Positions 34,148-43,527 of a stretch of 64,000 nucleotides of DNA are shown here, piece by piece. Origin of the DNA: Croceimicrobium sp965279135 (lineage in GTDB: Bacteria > Bacteroidota > Bacteroidia > Flavobacteriales > Schleiferiaceae); NCBI GenBank assembly GCA_965279135.1, contig OZ257133.1, positions 1,426,001-1,490,000 of the forward strand. The letters are read 5' to 3'. Numbering within the stretch: position 1 is the first letter of the stretch; every line of letters starts with the position of its first letter. Under the pieces are notes generated by a model. The model saw only the letters and a list, made by a program, of their open reading frames with translations. It was not told where the DNA came from and searched no databases. Made by a program: the position numbers and the translations under genes.

Positions 34148-34180
34148 TTGTAAATTGGCATCGCTAAAAATTTAAATTTG
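34148..34180 (+). promoter_or_regulatory. consensus promoter of the lipoprotein gene
   Basis: TTG (34148-34150), a 22-bp spacer and TAAATTTG (34173-34180), a perfect -7 match; the chosen ATG is 17 bp downstream. It fits the Bacteroidota housekeeping consensus. Confidence 0.65.
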
Positions 34181-34197
34181 CCTCGAAATTGATAGCT

Positions 34198-35139
34198 ATG
34201 AAACGAATACTGCTTTTGGCCCTGGGTTTATCTACTATAGTTGCGTGTAAGGATGATCCTGCACCAGCTCCATCAGGTTATCCAACTGATGGTCTTGCCT
34301 TGCCAGAGACCAAAAATGCATTGCTTATCAATTCCTATCTACCAATGGTAGGCTATGCTACTGACATTCCCAGTTTAATAGCAGAAGATGCTTTTGCAGG
34401 CCAGATCAATATGTTGAATGTGGTTAATGATGCTAATAATCCTTTGTATTCGAGAATTTCCGACAGTTTAGCGCTTAACCAGCCCTTACAAATGGCACCG
34501 GCTCATTATGTGAATGATGAGACCTTCTCTTTTGATGGCCTTATCGGAGCAATTGATAACGCCAATAAGCGCAGACCTATCGCCGCTGTAAATCATGCAA
34601 TTACTTCAAATGATACCGCCTGGATTGTCGATTCGAAGGTGAAGTTTTTCAGAGACACAGTAAATCAAGGGTTTAGAATAGAAACCTATATGTTGGCCAA
34701 TGTTAGAGCCAGAGAATATGATAATTCCAGTATCGATTTAAAAGTAAATCCTTCAGACGGAATAGTTCGCACTGTTGGAAATGCATCTCGTTGGGCTTTC
34801 GAACTACAAAACTTTGATTCTACCCGCACCCTTACAACAAGAGACGATTTCTATGTGCATCGCCAAATAATGGCACGCAACTTTAATCCCGAATCAGCCT
34901 GGGGTTTTCCTTTCACAGATTACTCTCCATTCGGACAAGCTTTTTCTGTAGGAGATATTATTGGTACCCGAACTACCCCAATTCAGCATTTCTTCATGAA
35001 GCCAGGAAGCGGGAGCACCTTGGCCTACGAACCTGGATTTGATTATATCCCAAGTTTCCTTACCGTTATTTGGGTCCTTAATGAAGACACTTTCAAATAC
35101 GAATACATCAATAGTGTCTTGACAACCGTCAACAATTAA
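34198..35139 (+). CDS. hypothetical lipoprotein, weakly Omp28-like
   Basis: 313 residues from the ATG at 34198, three codons inside the longest frame. A lipoprotein signal ends STIVACKDD (Cys lipidated), then a short Pro-rich linker. The rest is beta-rich, with Asn/Asp-Gly turns and a late segment (TTPIQHFFMKPGSG...FDYIPSFLTVIWVLNEDTF) that vaguely recalls Omp28-type outer-membrane proteins. I do not claim that family firmly. It has its own promoter and terminator and is thus monocistronic. Confidence 0.6.
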   Translation: MKRILLLALGLSTIVACKDDPAPAPSGYPTDGLALPETKNALLINSYLPMVGYATDIPSLIAEDAFAGQINMLNVVNDANNPLYSRISDSLALNQPLQMAPAHYVNDETFSFDGLIGAIDNANKRRPIAAVNHAITSNDTAWIVDSKVKFFRDTVNQGFRIETYMLANVRAREYDNSSIDLKVNPSDGIVRTVGNASRWAFELQNFDSTRTLTTRDDFYVHRQIMARNFNPESAWGFPFTDYSPFGQAFSVGDIIGTRTTPIQHFFMKPGSGSTLAYEPGFDYIPSFLTVIWVLNEDTFKYEYINSVLTTVNN

Positions 35140-35159
35140 GGTTCTTAAGAAAACATGTC

Positions 35160-35189
35160 AAAGCCACTCTAACTTGAGTGGCTTTTTTG
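35160..35189. terminator. intrinsic terminator
   Basis: AAAGCCACTC (35160-35169) pairs with GAGTGGCTTT (35176-35185) over a 6-nt loop, followed by a T-rich run. It serves the lipoprotein gene and, on the other strand, the thioesterase. Confidence 0.88.
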
Positions 35190-35201
35190 TTTTATATCCT
35201 T

Positions 35202-35612
35202 CTAAGATTCGAAATAAGGCTGAATCATTTCCAGGAAATAATCCGGGGCTACAGTAGGCTTATTTCGGGCTCTATCAAAAAAGACCAATTGTACCGTTCC
35301 CAAGGTCAAAAGTTCGCCTGCTTCGTTCCTTATTTCGTGGTAAAAAGTGATACGAGTTTTTGGGAGTTCTCGAATTTCAGTTCGAACCTCTAAAAGATCA
35401 TCATATTTTGCAGGAGCGATATACTTAATTTCAAGTTTAAGAACCGGAAGAATGGTTCCGAGCTCCTCCATTTTTTTATAACTCAAACCCAAGGACCTCA
35501 GGGCTTCTACCCTTCCTATCTCGAAATATTGAGGATAATTTCCATAATAAACAACGCCCATTCGATCGGTTTCGGCGTATCGGACTCTTGTTGACATTGA
35601 GTTAACAAACAT
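35202..35612 (-). CDS. YbgC/FadM-type acyl-CoA thioesterase
   Basis: 136 residues from the ATG at 35612; the frame continues upstream, but only this start gives a normal hotdog protein (MFVNSMSTRVRYAETDRMG). The catalytic Asp motif ETDRMGVVYYGNYPQYFEIGR and the C-terminal strand LVFFDRARNKPTVAPDYF fit the YbgC/FadM family, which hydrolyses acyl-CoA. The gene lies immediately before dnaA in the opposite direction, an arrangement seen in other Bacteroidota. Confidence 0.9.
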   Translation of the reverse strand: MFVNSMSTRVRYAETDRMGVVYYGNYPQYFEIGRVEALRSLGLSYKKMEELGTILPVLKLEIKYIAPAKYDDLLEVRTEIRELPKTRITFYHEIRNEAGELLTLGTVQLVFFDRARNKPTVAPDYFLEMIQPYFES

Positions 35613-35846
35613 AATCTCTACTAGACTGATAATTAAGCTAATTCTACGGTAGAATGCGGGATACAGAGCGATTAACGCTGTCTTAATCTCGGTCAAAAAA
35701 AGCTTAATAGCAATACCGATTTGATTTTTTTTATCACTTTTTTCTGCACACATTTGTCGGGAAGAAGGAGGGCATCTGAAGGCGGAAATTCATCCCCGAA
35801 AAATGCCTCGTTTTAACTAAACACAAAGCAAACTTTTCAATTAATT

Positions 35847-37277
35847 ATGGAGCTGACTGCAAAGACGGTTTGGGATAATTGTCTGTCTTATATCAAGGAC
35901 AATATCTCGGCACAGAGTTACAAAACCTGGTTTTTGCCGATCAAGCCATTAAAGCTGAAAGACAATGTCTTAAGCATTCAGGTACCTAGTAAATTCTTCT
36001 ATGAGTGGTTAGAAGAAAACTACATCAAATTGCTCAAGAGTGCTATTACTCGTGAACTTGGAGATGATGCGAAGTTGGTTTACAGCATCGTGATGGAAAA
36101 CACCTATGGCAACACAAAACCTTACACCGTAAAAATTCCTTCCAGTAATCGCGGATCAATCAAAAATCCTAAGGTGAATATGCCTATGGAAATTGGTGAA
36201 AACGGGGTTAAAAATCCGTTTATCATTCCTGGTCTGCGAAAGGTGCATGTGGAATCCCAACTCAACCCTAATTATACTTTTGACAATTTTGTTGAAGGTG
36301 ATTGCAATCGCTTGGCTCGCTCTGCAGGCTATGCCGTTGCTAAAAAACCTGGGGGCACCTCTTTTAACCCACTGCTTTTATATGGAGGCAATGGACTTGG
36401 GAAAACGCACCTTGCTCATGCAATCGGTATTGAAATTAAGGATCGTTACCCCGAAAAAACTGTTCTCTACGTGAGTGCTGAAAAATTTCAGCAGCAATTT
36501 GTAGAGGCTATTCGAACCAACAACAAAAACGACTTTTTGCATTTTTATCAAATGATCGACGTATTGGTCGTTGATGATGTGCATTCTTTCGCGGGTAAGG
36601 AAAAGACCCAAGATGCCTTCTTTGAGATTTTTAATCACCTACACCAAAATAGTAAGCAGGTAATATTAACTTCAGACCGCGCTCCGGTTGACCTTCAGGG
36701 TATGGAGCAACGCCTACTCTCTCGTTTCAAATGGGGCTTGAGTGCTGATTTACAAGTTCCCGACCTGGAAACAAGAATCGCGATTTTAAATCAGAAGCTT
36801 TATAATGACGGCGTAGAAATGCCAGCGGATGTAATCGAGTATCTGGCCTACAGCATTAACTCCAATGTTCGGGAATTAGAAGGTGCCCTTATAAGCCTGT
36901 TAGCGCAATCATCCTTAAACAAAAAGCGCATTACGGTTGATCTCGCGAAGCAAATGATCGATAAGTTCGTTAAGAACACGACCAGAGAGATCAGCATTGA
37001 TTATATACAAAAAGTGGTTTGCGATTATTTCGATATGCCTATTGAGCTTTTGAAATCAAAGACTCGTAAACGCGAAATCGTGCAAGCTCGACAACTAGCC
37101 ATGTACTTCTCTAAGCAGTTGACGAAAAATTCATTGGCTAGTATTGGAGCGCAGTGCGGAAATAAAGATCACGCCACCGTGCTGCATGCATGTCGGACGG
37201 TCAACAACCTTTCAGAAACGGATAAACGATTCCGGACCTACGTTGATGATCTTCGAAAAAAACTGACACTTAAATAG
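35847..37277 (+). CDS. dnaA: chromosomal replication initiator DnaA
   Basis: 476 residues with the four DnaA domains: an N-terminal protein-interaction domain (VWDNCLSYIKDNISAQSYKTWF), a linker (about 90-140), the AAA+ core with Walker A GGNGLGKTH and Walker B VLVVDDVHSF, and a C-terminal DNA-binding helix-turn-helix with the signature CGNKDHATVLHACRTVNN. It opens oriC and autoregulates in many bacteria. I see no cluster of DnaA boxes within a few hundred bases, so the origin is probably not here. Confidence 0.99.
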   Translation: MELTAKTVWDNCLSYIKDNISAQSYKTWFLPIKPLKLKDNVLSIQVPSKFFYEWLEENYIKLLKSAITRELGDDAKLVYSIVMENTYGNTKPYTVKIPSSNRGSIKNPKVNMPMEIGENGVKNPFIIPGLRKVHVESQLNPNYTFDNFVEGDCNRLARSAGYAVAKKPGGTSFNPLLLYGGNGLGKTHLAHAIGIEIKDRYPEKTVLYVSAEKFQQQFVEAIRTNNKNDFLHFYQMIDVLVVDDVHSFAGKEKTQDAFFEIFNHLHQNSKQVILTSDRAPVDLQGMEQRLLSRFKWGLSADLQVPDLETRIAILNQKLYNDGVEMPADVIEYLAYSINSNVRELEGALISLLAQSSLNKKRITVDLAKQMIDKFVKNTTREISIDYIQKVVCDYFDMPIELLKSKTRKREIVQARQLAMYFSKQLTKNSLASIGAQCGNKDHATVLHACRTVNNLSETDKRFRTYVDDLRKKLTLK

Positions 37278-37278
37278 G

Positions 37279-37311
37279 AAAAGCCCCGTATGTGATACGG
37301 GGCTTTTTTTT
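37279..37311 (+). terminator. intrinsic terminator of dnaA
   Basis: A perfect 13-bp stem, AAAAGCCCCGTAT (37279-37291) with ATACGGGGCTTTT (37295-37307), 3-nt loop, T tract to 37311. One of the strongest terminators in the window; it isolates dnaA from the signalling genes behind it. Confidence 0.95.
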
Positions 37312-37357
37312 AGCGCTTATCTACCGGATTCCTTAAATTAGAAGGGAATTTTAGGTC

Positions 37358-37744
37358 ATGAAACTCAAACAATACTGGATCATCGATGATGACCCCATTG
37401 CGCGGGTATTAATCGAGAAGAAAATGAAGCGGGAGAAACTGGGGGAAGAATTTCAGGCCTTTAGCAATGGACAGGCGGCCCTCGATCATCTTCTAAACTT
37501 AAATGGGGAGACCAAACCAGACCTAATCCTGCTCGACCTTAATATGCCCATCCTGGATGGATGGGAATTCTTAAATGAAGGTCAGCATAAGATTGAGGAA
37601 TCGGAAATTAAAGTGGCCATCCTAACCTCTTCCATAAGCAACGAAGATCGGGATAAGGCAAATGGCTATAAATGTGTGAGTTGCTTTTTAAAAAAACCCT
37701 TAGACACGGAGGAGCTACTTGAAAATCTAAATTCGGACCTATAG
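37358..37744 (+). CDS. single-domain response regulator
   Basis: 128 residues forming only a receiver domain. The acidic pocket IIDDDP (Asp10-12), phosphate acceptor Asp60 in LLDLNMP, switch Ser in TSS and Lys of the KKPL motif are in place. There is no output domain, so it works by protein contact. It starts 47 bp after the dnaA terminator and is followed 10 bp later by a large sensor kinase, its likely partner. Confidence 0.9.
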   Translation: MKLKQYWIIDDDPIARVLIEKKMKREKLGEEFQAFSNGQAALDHLLNLNGETKPDLILLDLNMPILDGWEFLNEGQHKIEESEIKVAILTSSISNEDRDKANGYKCVSCFLKKPLDTEELLENLNSDL

Positions 37745-37754
37745 GAAATAAGCA

Positions 37755-40700
37755 TTGAATTTTACTCTTGGTTTTAATATCTCAAATGCGCCTGAATATC
37801 AGGAAGTAAGCCAAAGCAAAATCACCGAAATTGCTGAAAAGCTAAAGGAAGGAGATATGGTTTGGCTTAAGCATGACCTTGAGATTCAAGTGCCTAAAAG
37901 CCTGAACGGAAAAATCAAGAGGGTGTTCCCTACAAACTTTGATAGAAAAGTATTAGGGGCCTCTGACCTTGAGAACAGTGCTTTTATAGAGTGCCTAAGT
38001 TTTCAGGCCTCCTTTGCACCCTCTCCTTTAATAGCCGCCTTGGAAAACTCCATTATGGCCATGCTCATTTTCAGTGAAAACGGTCCATTAGTTTATGCCA
38101 ACCACACGGCCATCAATTCGTTGAATTTTGAATCCATCCCACCCCTGGGTCTAGTCTTGCTTGAAGATTTCGGTTTCATTAATTCAGAAAAGCAGATTGA
38201 GAATTTATACGAACCAGCGGACACTGATTTTGGATTTGGCAAACTTCTATTTGGGGAAAACACGCCTTTAGAAGCCACCCATTTGCAAAGACGATGGATC
38301 ATAGATAGAGATCAAAAGTTTCTGGTCCTGGAGTTTAAGTCTCTACCTGAATTTCAGGAAATGGAGTTTAAACTCAATCTAAGCGAAAGCAAGAGTAGGC
38401 ACTTATTAGCGCACAATCTTGGGGCTTACATTATTAGCGATAGAAAGGGACTCATAAAGCAATGTAGTGGGAATGTCCAGGAAATTCTGGGCTATAAATC
38501 CGAAGTGCTAATTGGAACTAACAGCCTGGATTATTGCCATCCGGATGATTTAGCCATGAAGCTAGGCGCAATTGAAGGTATTCAAGGCAGTAAGGGTCTT
38601 AGCGCCGATTTGAAGTATCGCCTAAAGCAAGCGGATGGTAAATACCGCTGGATTACAGCAATAATTACTAACTATCTGGATACCCCAGGAATTAATGGCT
38701 TTGTTACGGTTGTTCAGGACATTGATCAGCAACAGAAAGTCCAGGAAGAACTGGTGAGAAGTAATCAGCGGTTTAAATGGGCCAGTAAGGCTACTCAGGA
38801 TGTGATTTGGGACTGGGACTATAGAAATAGCCAGATCAGTTGGGGTGAGAACCTCCTTAGTGCATTTGGCTGGAAGAGTGATGATCTGGCCACAATTGAT
38901 CTTTGGTATGAAAAAGTGCACTCCGATGATCACCAGGCCGTTGAAGCTTCACTAGAAAAGGCCATCGAGTCGAAAAGTAAGTATTGGGAGGCCCATTATA
39001 GATTCTTAAAAAAGGATGGAACCTATGCCCATATCAAAGATCGCGGCTACATCGAGCGAAGTCCGGAGGGTGAAGTACTGAGATTAGTCGGCGCTATGCA
39101 TGATTTCAGTATCCAAATGCAAAGGGAAGTTGAACTTAAAACGGAAAAAGACAAGTTCAGTCAACTGTTTGCTGGCTCATTAATAGGCGTTGCCCGCCTG
39201 GACTTAAGAAGCCGACAGTGGCAGGAGTGCAACCAGGCTCTATTAAATATGCTGGGCTACCATGACGAAGAATTTAAGGGAATGCGTATTAAGCAGCTCA
39301 TTCCTGCAAAACATCAAAAACAGAACGAGGAAGTTCTTGAGCAATTAAAGGCGAATAAAGCCATTAAGCCTTATCAAACTGAATTACTTAGAAAAGATCT
39401 GGGCAGCACTAAAGTGGTCGTTTCCGCCTTTGCGGCCGATGAAGAGGCAGCTTGGTTCCATTTTCTAGATCTAGGCCCAATCGAGGAAAGCAATAGAGCC
39501 CTTGTTGAGGCCGAATCTCGTTTTAGGCAATATGTGGAAAAGGCTTCCGACATCTTTGCGACTTTAAATTGGAATGGTCAATTCGATTACATCTCTCCTA
39601 ACGCAGAGCAAATTCTTGGTTATCACCCATCAGAAATCATTGGCAAGGCCAACTTACCCCTCATTCATCCTGAGGATGCCAAGAAGGCGATCAAGACTTA
39701 TCAGGAAGCCTGGCGTAACCCTGGTCGCAGCGTTCGATTGGTTTTCAGACTTAGACACAAGGAAGGACGTTGGATATGGCTGGAAGTAAACGGTAGTATT
39801 CAGTCCAGAGACGGGCAATTAAAAGCATTCTTGAATATTAGGGATGTAGAAAAGGAGCATCAACAAGAAGCTGAATTGAGAAAACTCTCCCTGGTAGCTA
39901 ACCGAACTTCGAATGGTGTTCTCATTGTTGATGCAAACAAGAATGTAGAATGGATTAATGAGAGCTATCAACGCATGAGTGGCTATAAGCTATCTGAGGT
40001 TAAAGGAAAGCTTATGGATAGCCTAGTACACGGCCCCAAATCAAAGAGGTTTGATGAAGGAATACTTAAAGAGGATATCAGCTCAGGAAAACCCCTGCGC
40101 TTCGATAACATCAATTATCGTAAAGATGGTTCGGAATATTGGGTTGAAAGTATCATTACTCCGGTAATTGATGAGAATGGTCAACTAACCAATTATATTT
40201 CTATTGAAACCGATGTTACCGAAAGGAAATTGGAAGAAATAAATTTCAGAGAAAACCTAAATCTAATTTCTGAGCAAAATGAACGCCTGCGCAGTTTTGC
40301 CCACATCATCTCGCATAACTTCCGTTCCCACGGCTCCAATATTCAGCAATTGAGCAGGGAGTTGAACATTACCTCCGACCCTATTTTACGTGATGAACTC
40401 TACCAGTATTTGGAATCCAGTTCAAAGGGACTAATGAAGGCCCTGGATGAGCTCTCTAGCTTATTAGAAGTTGAATCAGCTGCAGAGCTCCCCACCGAAG
40501 AATTATCGGTTATGGAGTACTGCTTGCGGGTAAGGCAAATCCTTTCGCGTCCAACTATGGAGATAAATGCAGAGCTGCACTTTGATGTCCCGCCCGACTT
40601 TAGCATTCGATTTTACCCCGCCTATTTAGAAAGTGTACTATTTAATTTAATAAGTAATGCTCTCCGATATCATGATCCGGAAAAGGATCCCTGGGTAAAG

Positions 40701-40946
40701 GTTTGGGTTGAGGAAAAAGAGCAAGTTAAAAACCTCTATATCTCCGATAATGGAATCGGCTTTGATACGGAGAAAGACGGCGACGCTATTTTTAAATACA
40801 AGCATAGCGCCCACAATCATCCGGATAGCACTGGAATTGGCTTATACTTGGTTAGGAGTCAGATTGAAAGCCTTGGAGGTGAAATAAGAGTAAACAGTAT
40901 TATTGGTAAAGGCACCACTTTCAAAGTATCGGTACCAAAAGCTTAA
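37755..40946 (+). CDS. multi-PAS sensor histidine kinase
   Basis: 1063 residues, TTG start. At least five PAS or PAS-PAC units follow in series (ISDRKGLIKQCSGNVQEILGY, SQISWGENLLSAFGWKSDD, NQALLNMLGYHDEEF, YISPNAEQILGYHPSEI, NVEWINESYQRMSGYKLSEV), mostly with a C-terminal PAC strand. The kinase core has the phosphoacceptor His854 in ISHNFRSHG, an N box NLISNALRYH, a GIGF segment and the G box STGIGLYL. No transmembrane helix is visible, so it is a cytoplasmic sensor. The receiver upstream is the likely target. TTG at 37755 is 10 bp behind it. Confidence 0.88.
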   Translation: MNFTLGFNISNAPEYQEVSQSKITEIAEKLKEGDMVWLKHDLEIQVPKSLNGKIKRVFPTNFDRKVLGASDLENSAFIECLSFQASFAPSPLIAALENSIMAMLIFSENGPLVYANHTAINSLNFESIPPLGLVLLEDFGFINSEKQIENLYEPADTDFGFGKLLFGENTPLEATHLQRRWIIDRDQKFLVLEFKSLPEFQEMEFKLNLSESKSRHLLAHNLGAYIISDRKGLIKQCSGNVQEILGYKSEVLIGTNSLDYCHPDDLAMKLGAIEGIQGSKGLSADLKYRLKQADGKYRWITAIITNYLDTPGINGFVTVVQDIDQQQKVQEELVRSNQRFKWASKATQDVIWDWDYRNSQISWGENLLSAFGWKSDDLATIDLWYEKVHSDDHQAVEASLEKAIESKSKYWEAHYRFLKKDGTYAHIKDRGYIERSPEGEVLRLVGAMHDFSIQMQREVELKTEKDKFSQLFAGSLIGVARLDLRSRQWQECNQALLNMLGYHDEEFKGMRIKQLIPAKHQKQNEEVLEQLKANKAIKPYQTELLRKDLGSTKVVVSAFAADEEAAWFHFLDLGPIEESNRALVEAESRFRQYVEKASDIFATLNWNGQFDYISPNAEQILGYHPSEIIGKANLPLIHPEDAKKAIKTYQEAWRNPGRSVRLVFRLRHKEGRWIWLEVNGSIQSRDGQLKAFLNIRDVEKEHQQEAELRKLSLVANRTSNGVLIVDANKNVEWINESYQRMSGYKLSEVKGKLMDSLVHGPKSKRFDEGILKEDISSGKPLRFDNINYRKDGSEYWVESIITPVIDENGQLTNYISIETDVTERKLEEINFRENLNLISEQNERLRSFAHIISHNFRSHGSNIQQLSRELNITSDPILRDELYQYLESSSKGLMKALDELSSLLEVESAAELPTEELSVMEYCLRVRQILSRPTMEINAELHFDVPPDFSIRFYPAYLESVLFNLISNALRYHDPEKDPWVKVWVEEKEQVKNLYISDNGIGFDTEKDGDAIFKYKHSAHNHPDSTGIGLYLVRSQIESLGGEIRVNSIIGKGTTFKVSVPKA

Positions 40947-40953
40947 TTTTTTT

Positions 40954-40984
40954 TGTATTTGCCAGTGTCTCCTATACCTTTAGC
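40954..40984 (+). promoter_or_regulatory. promoter of the LMW phosphatase gene
   Basis: TTTG (40954-40957), a 19-bp spacer and TACCTTTA (40977-40984), one mismatch from TAnnTTTG. The GTG start is 17 bp downstream. The spacing is optimal. Confidence 0.65.
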
Positions 40985-41001
40985 AAAACTTAAAACAGGC
41001 T

Positions 41002-41466
41002 GTGAAAAGAGTATTAATGGTATGCCTGGGTAACATCTGCCGGTCTCCTCTGGCAGAAGGTATCCTACGATCAAAAGTGGATCATAAAGAGGTAGAAGTA
41101 GACTCAGCGGGAACTGCAGCCTATCATATTGGTGAAGCCCCGGATATTCGTTCCATAATGACTGCCCGCAAGCATGGAATTAACTTGAGTAAACTGGTGG
41201 GACGTCAGTTTCAAACTACTGATTTTGATTCATTTGACAAGATTTATGTGATGGATCACTCGAACCTCATGAATGTGATGCGAATGGCCCGAAATGAAGA
41301 GGATAAGGCAAAGGTCGATCTCATCTTAAACGAACTTAGTCCTGGCTCCAATCAAGATGTTCCTGACCCCTATTATGGAGGTGATGAAGGCTTTGAACAA
41401 GTATACCGACTTCTCGACACCGCAACCACAACTATTGCCGAAAAAATAAAGGATGGAAGAATCTGA
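41002..41466 (+). CDS. low molecular weight protein-tyrosine phosphatase
   Basis: 154 residues, GTG start. The catalytic loop VCLGNICRS carries nucleophile Cys8 and Arg14 in the C-x5-R arrangement, and the general acid loop DPYYGG sits near residue 120. It removes phosphate from tyrosine in proteins, often tyrosine kinases of polysaccharide export. The next gene overlaps it by 14 bp. In many Bacteroidota this gene follows dnaA directly; here two signalling genes lie between. Confidence 0.94.
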   Translation: MKRVLMVCLGNICRSPLAEGILRSKVDHKEVEVDSAGTAAYHIGEAPDIRSIMTARKHGINLSKLVGRQFQTTDFDSFDKIYVMDHSNLMNVMRMARNEEDKAKVDLILNELSPGSNQDVPDPYYGGDEGFEQVYRLLDTATTTIAEKIKDGRI

Positions 41467-42175
41467 AACTCTACCGGGAAAACTCTATCTGATTCCTTCC
41501 CTGATGGGAGAAATTGAACCCCTGGAAGTCCTCCCTCTTGCAGTTAAAAAGGTGATAGACCTTTGCGACCATTATATTGTCGAGAATGAAAAGTCAGCCC
41601 GAGCTTTCATTAAAAAGGTTCTACCCTCCAAAAATCAACAGGATCTTATCATTTATACCACCAACAAGTTTTCGGATCCCAGCGAGTATCCAACCTATTT
41701 AGAGGCGGCTCGAAATGGTGATCACATCGGCCTCATTTCTGAAGCAGGAGCGCCAGGCATTGCTGATCCCGGTGCAGAAATCATTACTCTGGCCCATAAC
41801 GAAGGAATTCGGGTGGTGCCCTTAGTAGGTCCGTCCTCAATTTTCATGGCAATGATGGCAAGCGGGATGAATGGCCAGAACTTCGCATTTAGCGGTTATT
41901 TACCTATCGATGGTACGGAGCGAAAAAAGGCCATTAAAAATCTAGAAAGCATCAGCCGAAAGACCGGACAGAGCCAAATATTCATGGAGACTCCCTACCG
42001 TAACGAAAAGTTGCTTAAGGAACTCATTCAGACTTGTCATCCTGATACCAGGCTTTGTGTGGCCCGCGAAATCAGTACTCTAGAGGAATACATCCGCACT
42101 CAACCCATTTCCTGGTGGAAAAGAAACGTTCCGGATTTAGAGAAAAGGCCTACCATCTTTATTTTGGCAGGCTAA
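41453..42175 (+). CDS. SAM-dependent methyltransferase, RsmI/tetrapyrrole methylase type
   Basis: 240 residues overlapping the phosphatase by 14 bp. The tetrapyrrole methylase fold is seen in GLISEAGAPGIADPGAEI, VVPLVGPSSIFMAMMASG and FAFSGYLP, all features of RsmI, which 2'-O-methylates C1402 of 16S rRNA. The family name in Bacteroidota is broad, so a related rRNA or other methylase role remains possible. It is coupled to the phosphatase gene. Confidence 0.85.
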   Translation: MEESETLPGKLYLIPSLMGEIEPLEVLPLAVKKVIDLCDHYIVENEKSARAFIKKVLPSKNQQDLIIYTTNKFSDPSEYPTYLEAARNGDHIGLISEAGAPGIADPGAEIITLAHNEGIRVVPLVGPSSIFMAMMASGMNGQNFAFSGYLPIDGTERKKAIKNLESISRKTGQSQIFMETPYRNEKLLKELIQTCHPDTRLCVAREISTLEEYIRTQPISWWKRNVPDLEKRPTIFILAG

Positions 42176-42181
42176 TCCTAA

Positions 42182-43456
42182 CTACCACTTAAACAGTGGA
42201 TAAGCAGTCATCATATCATTAACATCCTGGGCAACTGCCTCCAAGGTTTCTTCGTTTTCAAAATCACGGATAACGCGATCGATAAGATCAGCTACTTTTT
42301 CCATGTCGGCCTCTTTAAGACCGCGGGTGGTAATAGCAGGAGTACCTAAACGTATTCCACTAGTTACAAATGGTGATTTATCGTCAAAAGGCACCATATT
42401 CTTATTAACCGTGATATCGGCTTTCACCAGAGCATTCTCAGCTTCTTTACCGGTGATATTTTTATTGCGGAGGTCAATCAACATGCTGTGATTATCCGTT
42501 CCACCAGAAATTATATGATAATCGCGATCTACCAGGGCTTGGGCCAAGGCTCGGGCATTCCTTTGTACCTGCAGCGTATAGTGCATAAACTCATCCTTCA
42601 AAGCTTCACCAAAAGCAACTGCCTTTGAGGCGATTACATGCTCCAATGGGCCACCTTGCGTACCGGGGAAAACTGCCGCATTCAGCAATTGGCTCATCAT
42701 CTTTACTTTCCCTTTTGGTGTTGTTAAGCCCCATGGGTTTTCGAAATCCTTGCCCATAAGAATAATACCTCCCCTTGGACCCCTCAAGGTTTTATGAGTG
42801 GTTGAGGTTACGATATGACAATGCGGTAATGGATCATTTAATAAACCCTTCGCAATCAGTCCTGCGGGGTGAGATATATCAGCCAACAAAAGAGCTCCAA
42901 TACTATCAGCAATTTCACGGAAACGGGCATAATCCAGATCTCGACTGTAAGCACTAAAGCCACAAATAATCAATTTAGGTTGTTCCCGCTGGGCGATTTC
43001 GGCAATATTGTCATAATTCAACCGACCAGTTTCTTTCTCAACTCCGTAAAAACAAGTGTTAAAGGTTTTACCACTAAAGTTTACTGGTGAGCCATGAGTT
43101 AAGTGCCCTCCGTGGGAGAGGTCGAAACCCATAATCTTATCTCCAGGTTTCAAGCAAGCCAGATATACCGCAGCATTGGCTTGAGATCCGGAGTGCGGCT
43201 GAACATTAGCGTATTCAGCACCGAATAATTCCTTTGCTCTTTCTATCGCTATAGTTTCTACCTCATCAACTATCTCACATCCTCCGTAATAGCGTTTGCC
43301 CGGAAAACCTTCTGCATACTTGTTGGTCAACACAGACCCCATCGCTTCCATTACCTGCTCACTGGCAAAGTTTTCAGAAGCAATCAATTCAATGCCTTCA
43401 ATTTGGCGCTCTCTCTCCTGTTCTATCAGGTCAAAAATCAGGGAATCTCTGTACAT
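42182..43456 (-). CDS. glyA: serine hydroxymethyltransferase GlyA
   Basis: 424 residues. The PLP Lys is in the conserved STTHKTLRGPRGG, and the folate/serine pocket motifs IASENFASEQV, YAEGFPGKRYYGG and QPHSGSQANAA are present. It interconverts serine and glycine with tetrahydrofolate. It converges on the SAM methylase gene with 6 bp between stops. Confidence 0.99.
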   Translation of the reverse strand: MYRDSLIFDLIEQERERQIEGIELIASENFASEQVMEAMGSVLTNKYAEGFPGKRYYGGCEIVDEVETIAIERAKELFGAEYANVQPHSGSQANAAVYLACLKPGDKIMGFDLSHGGHLTHGSPVNFSGKTFNTCFYGVEKETGRLNYDNIAEIAQREQPKLIICGFSAYSRDLDYARFREIADSIGALLLADISHPAGLIAKGLLNDPLPHCHIVTSTTHKTLRGPRGGIILMGKDFENPWGLTTPKGKVKMMSQLLNAAVFPGTQGGPLEHVIASKAVAFGEALKDEFMHYTLQVQRNARALAQALVDRDYHIISGGTDNHSMLIDLRNKNITGKEAENALVKADITVNKNMVPFDDKSPFVTSGIRLGTPAITTRGLKEADMEKVADLIDRVIRDFENEETLEAVAQDVNDMMTAYPLFKW

Positions 43457-43527
43457 GCCTTTTGTTTTTATAGTCGATTTTTTCGGCGGAACTAATCTTA
43501 GTAATATTGCTCAAAATTAAACCAAAT

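Noticed and set aside
35613..35846. oriC sought between the thioesterase and dnaA
   Set aside because: The sequence holds no repeated DnaA boxes, only a weak TTATCACTT, so no origin is called.
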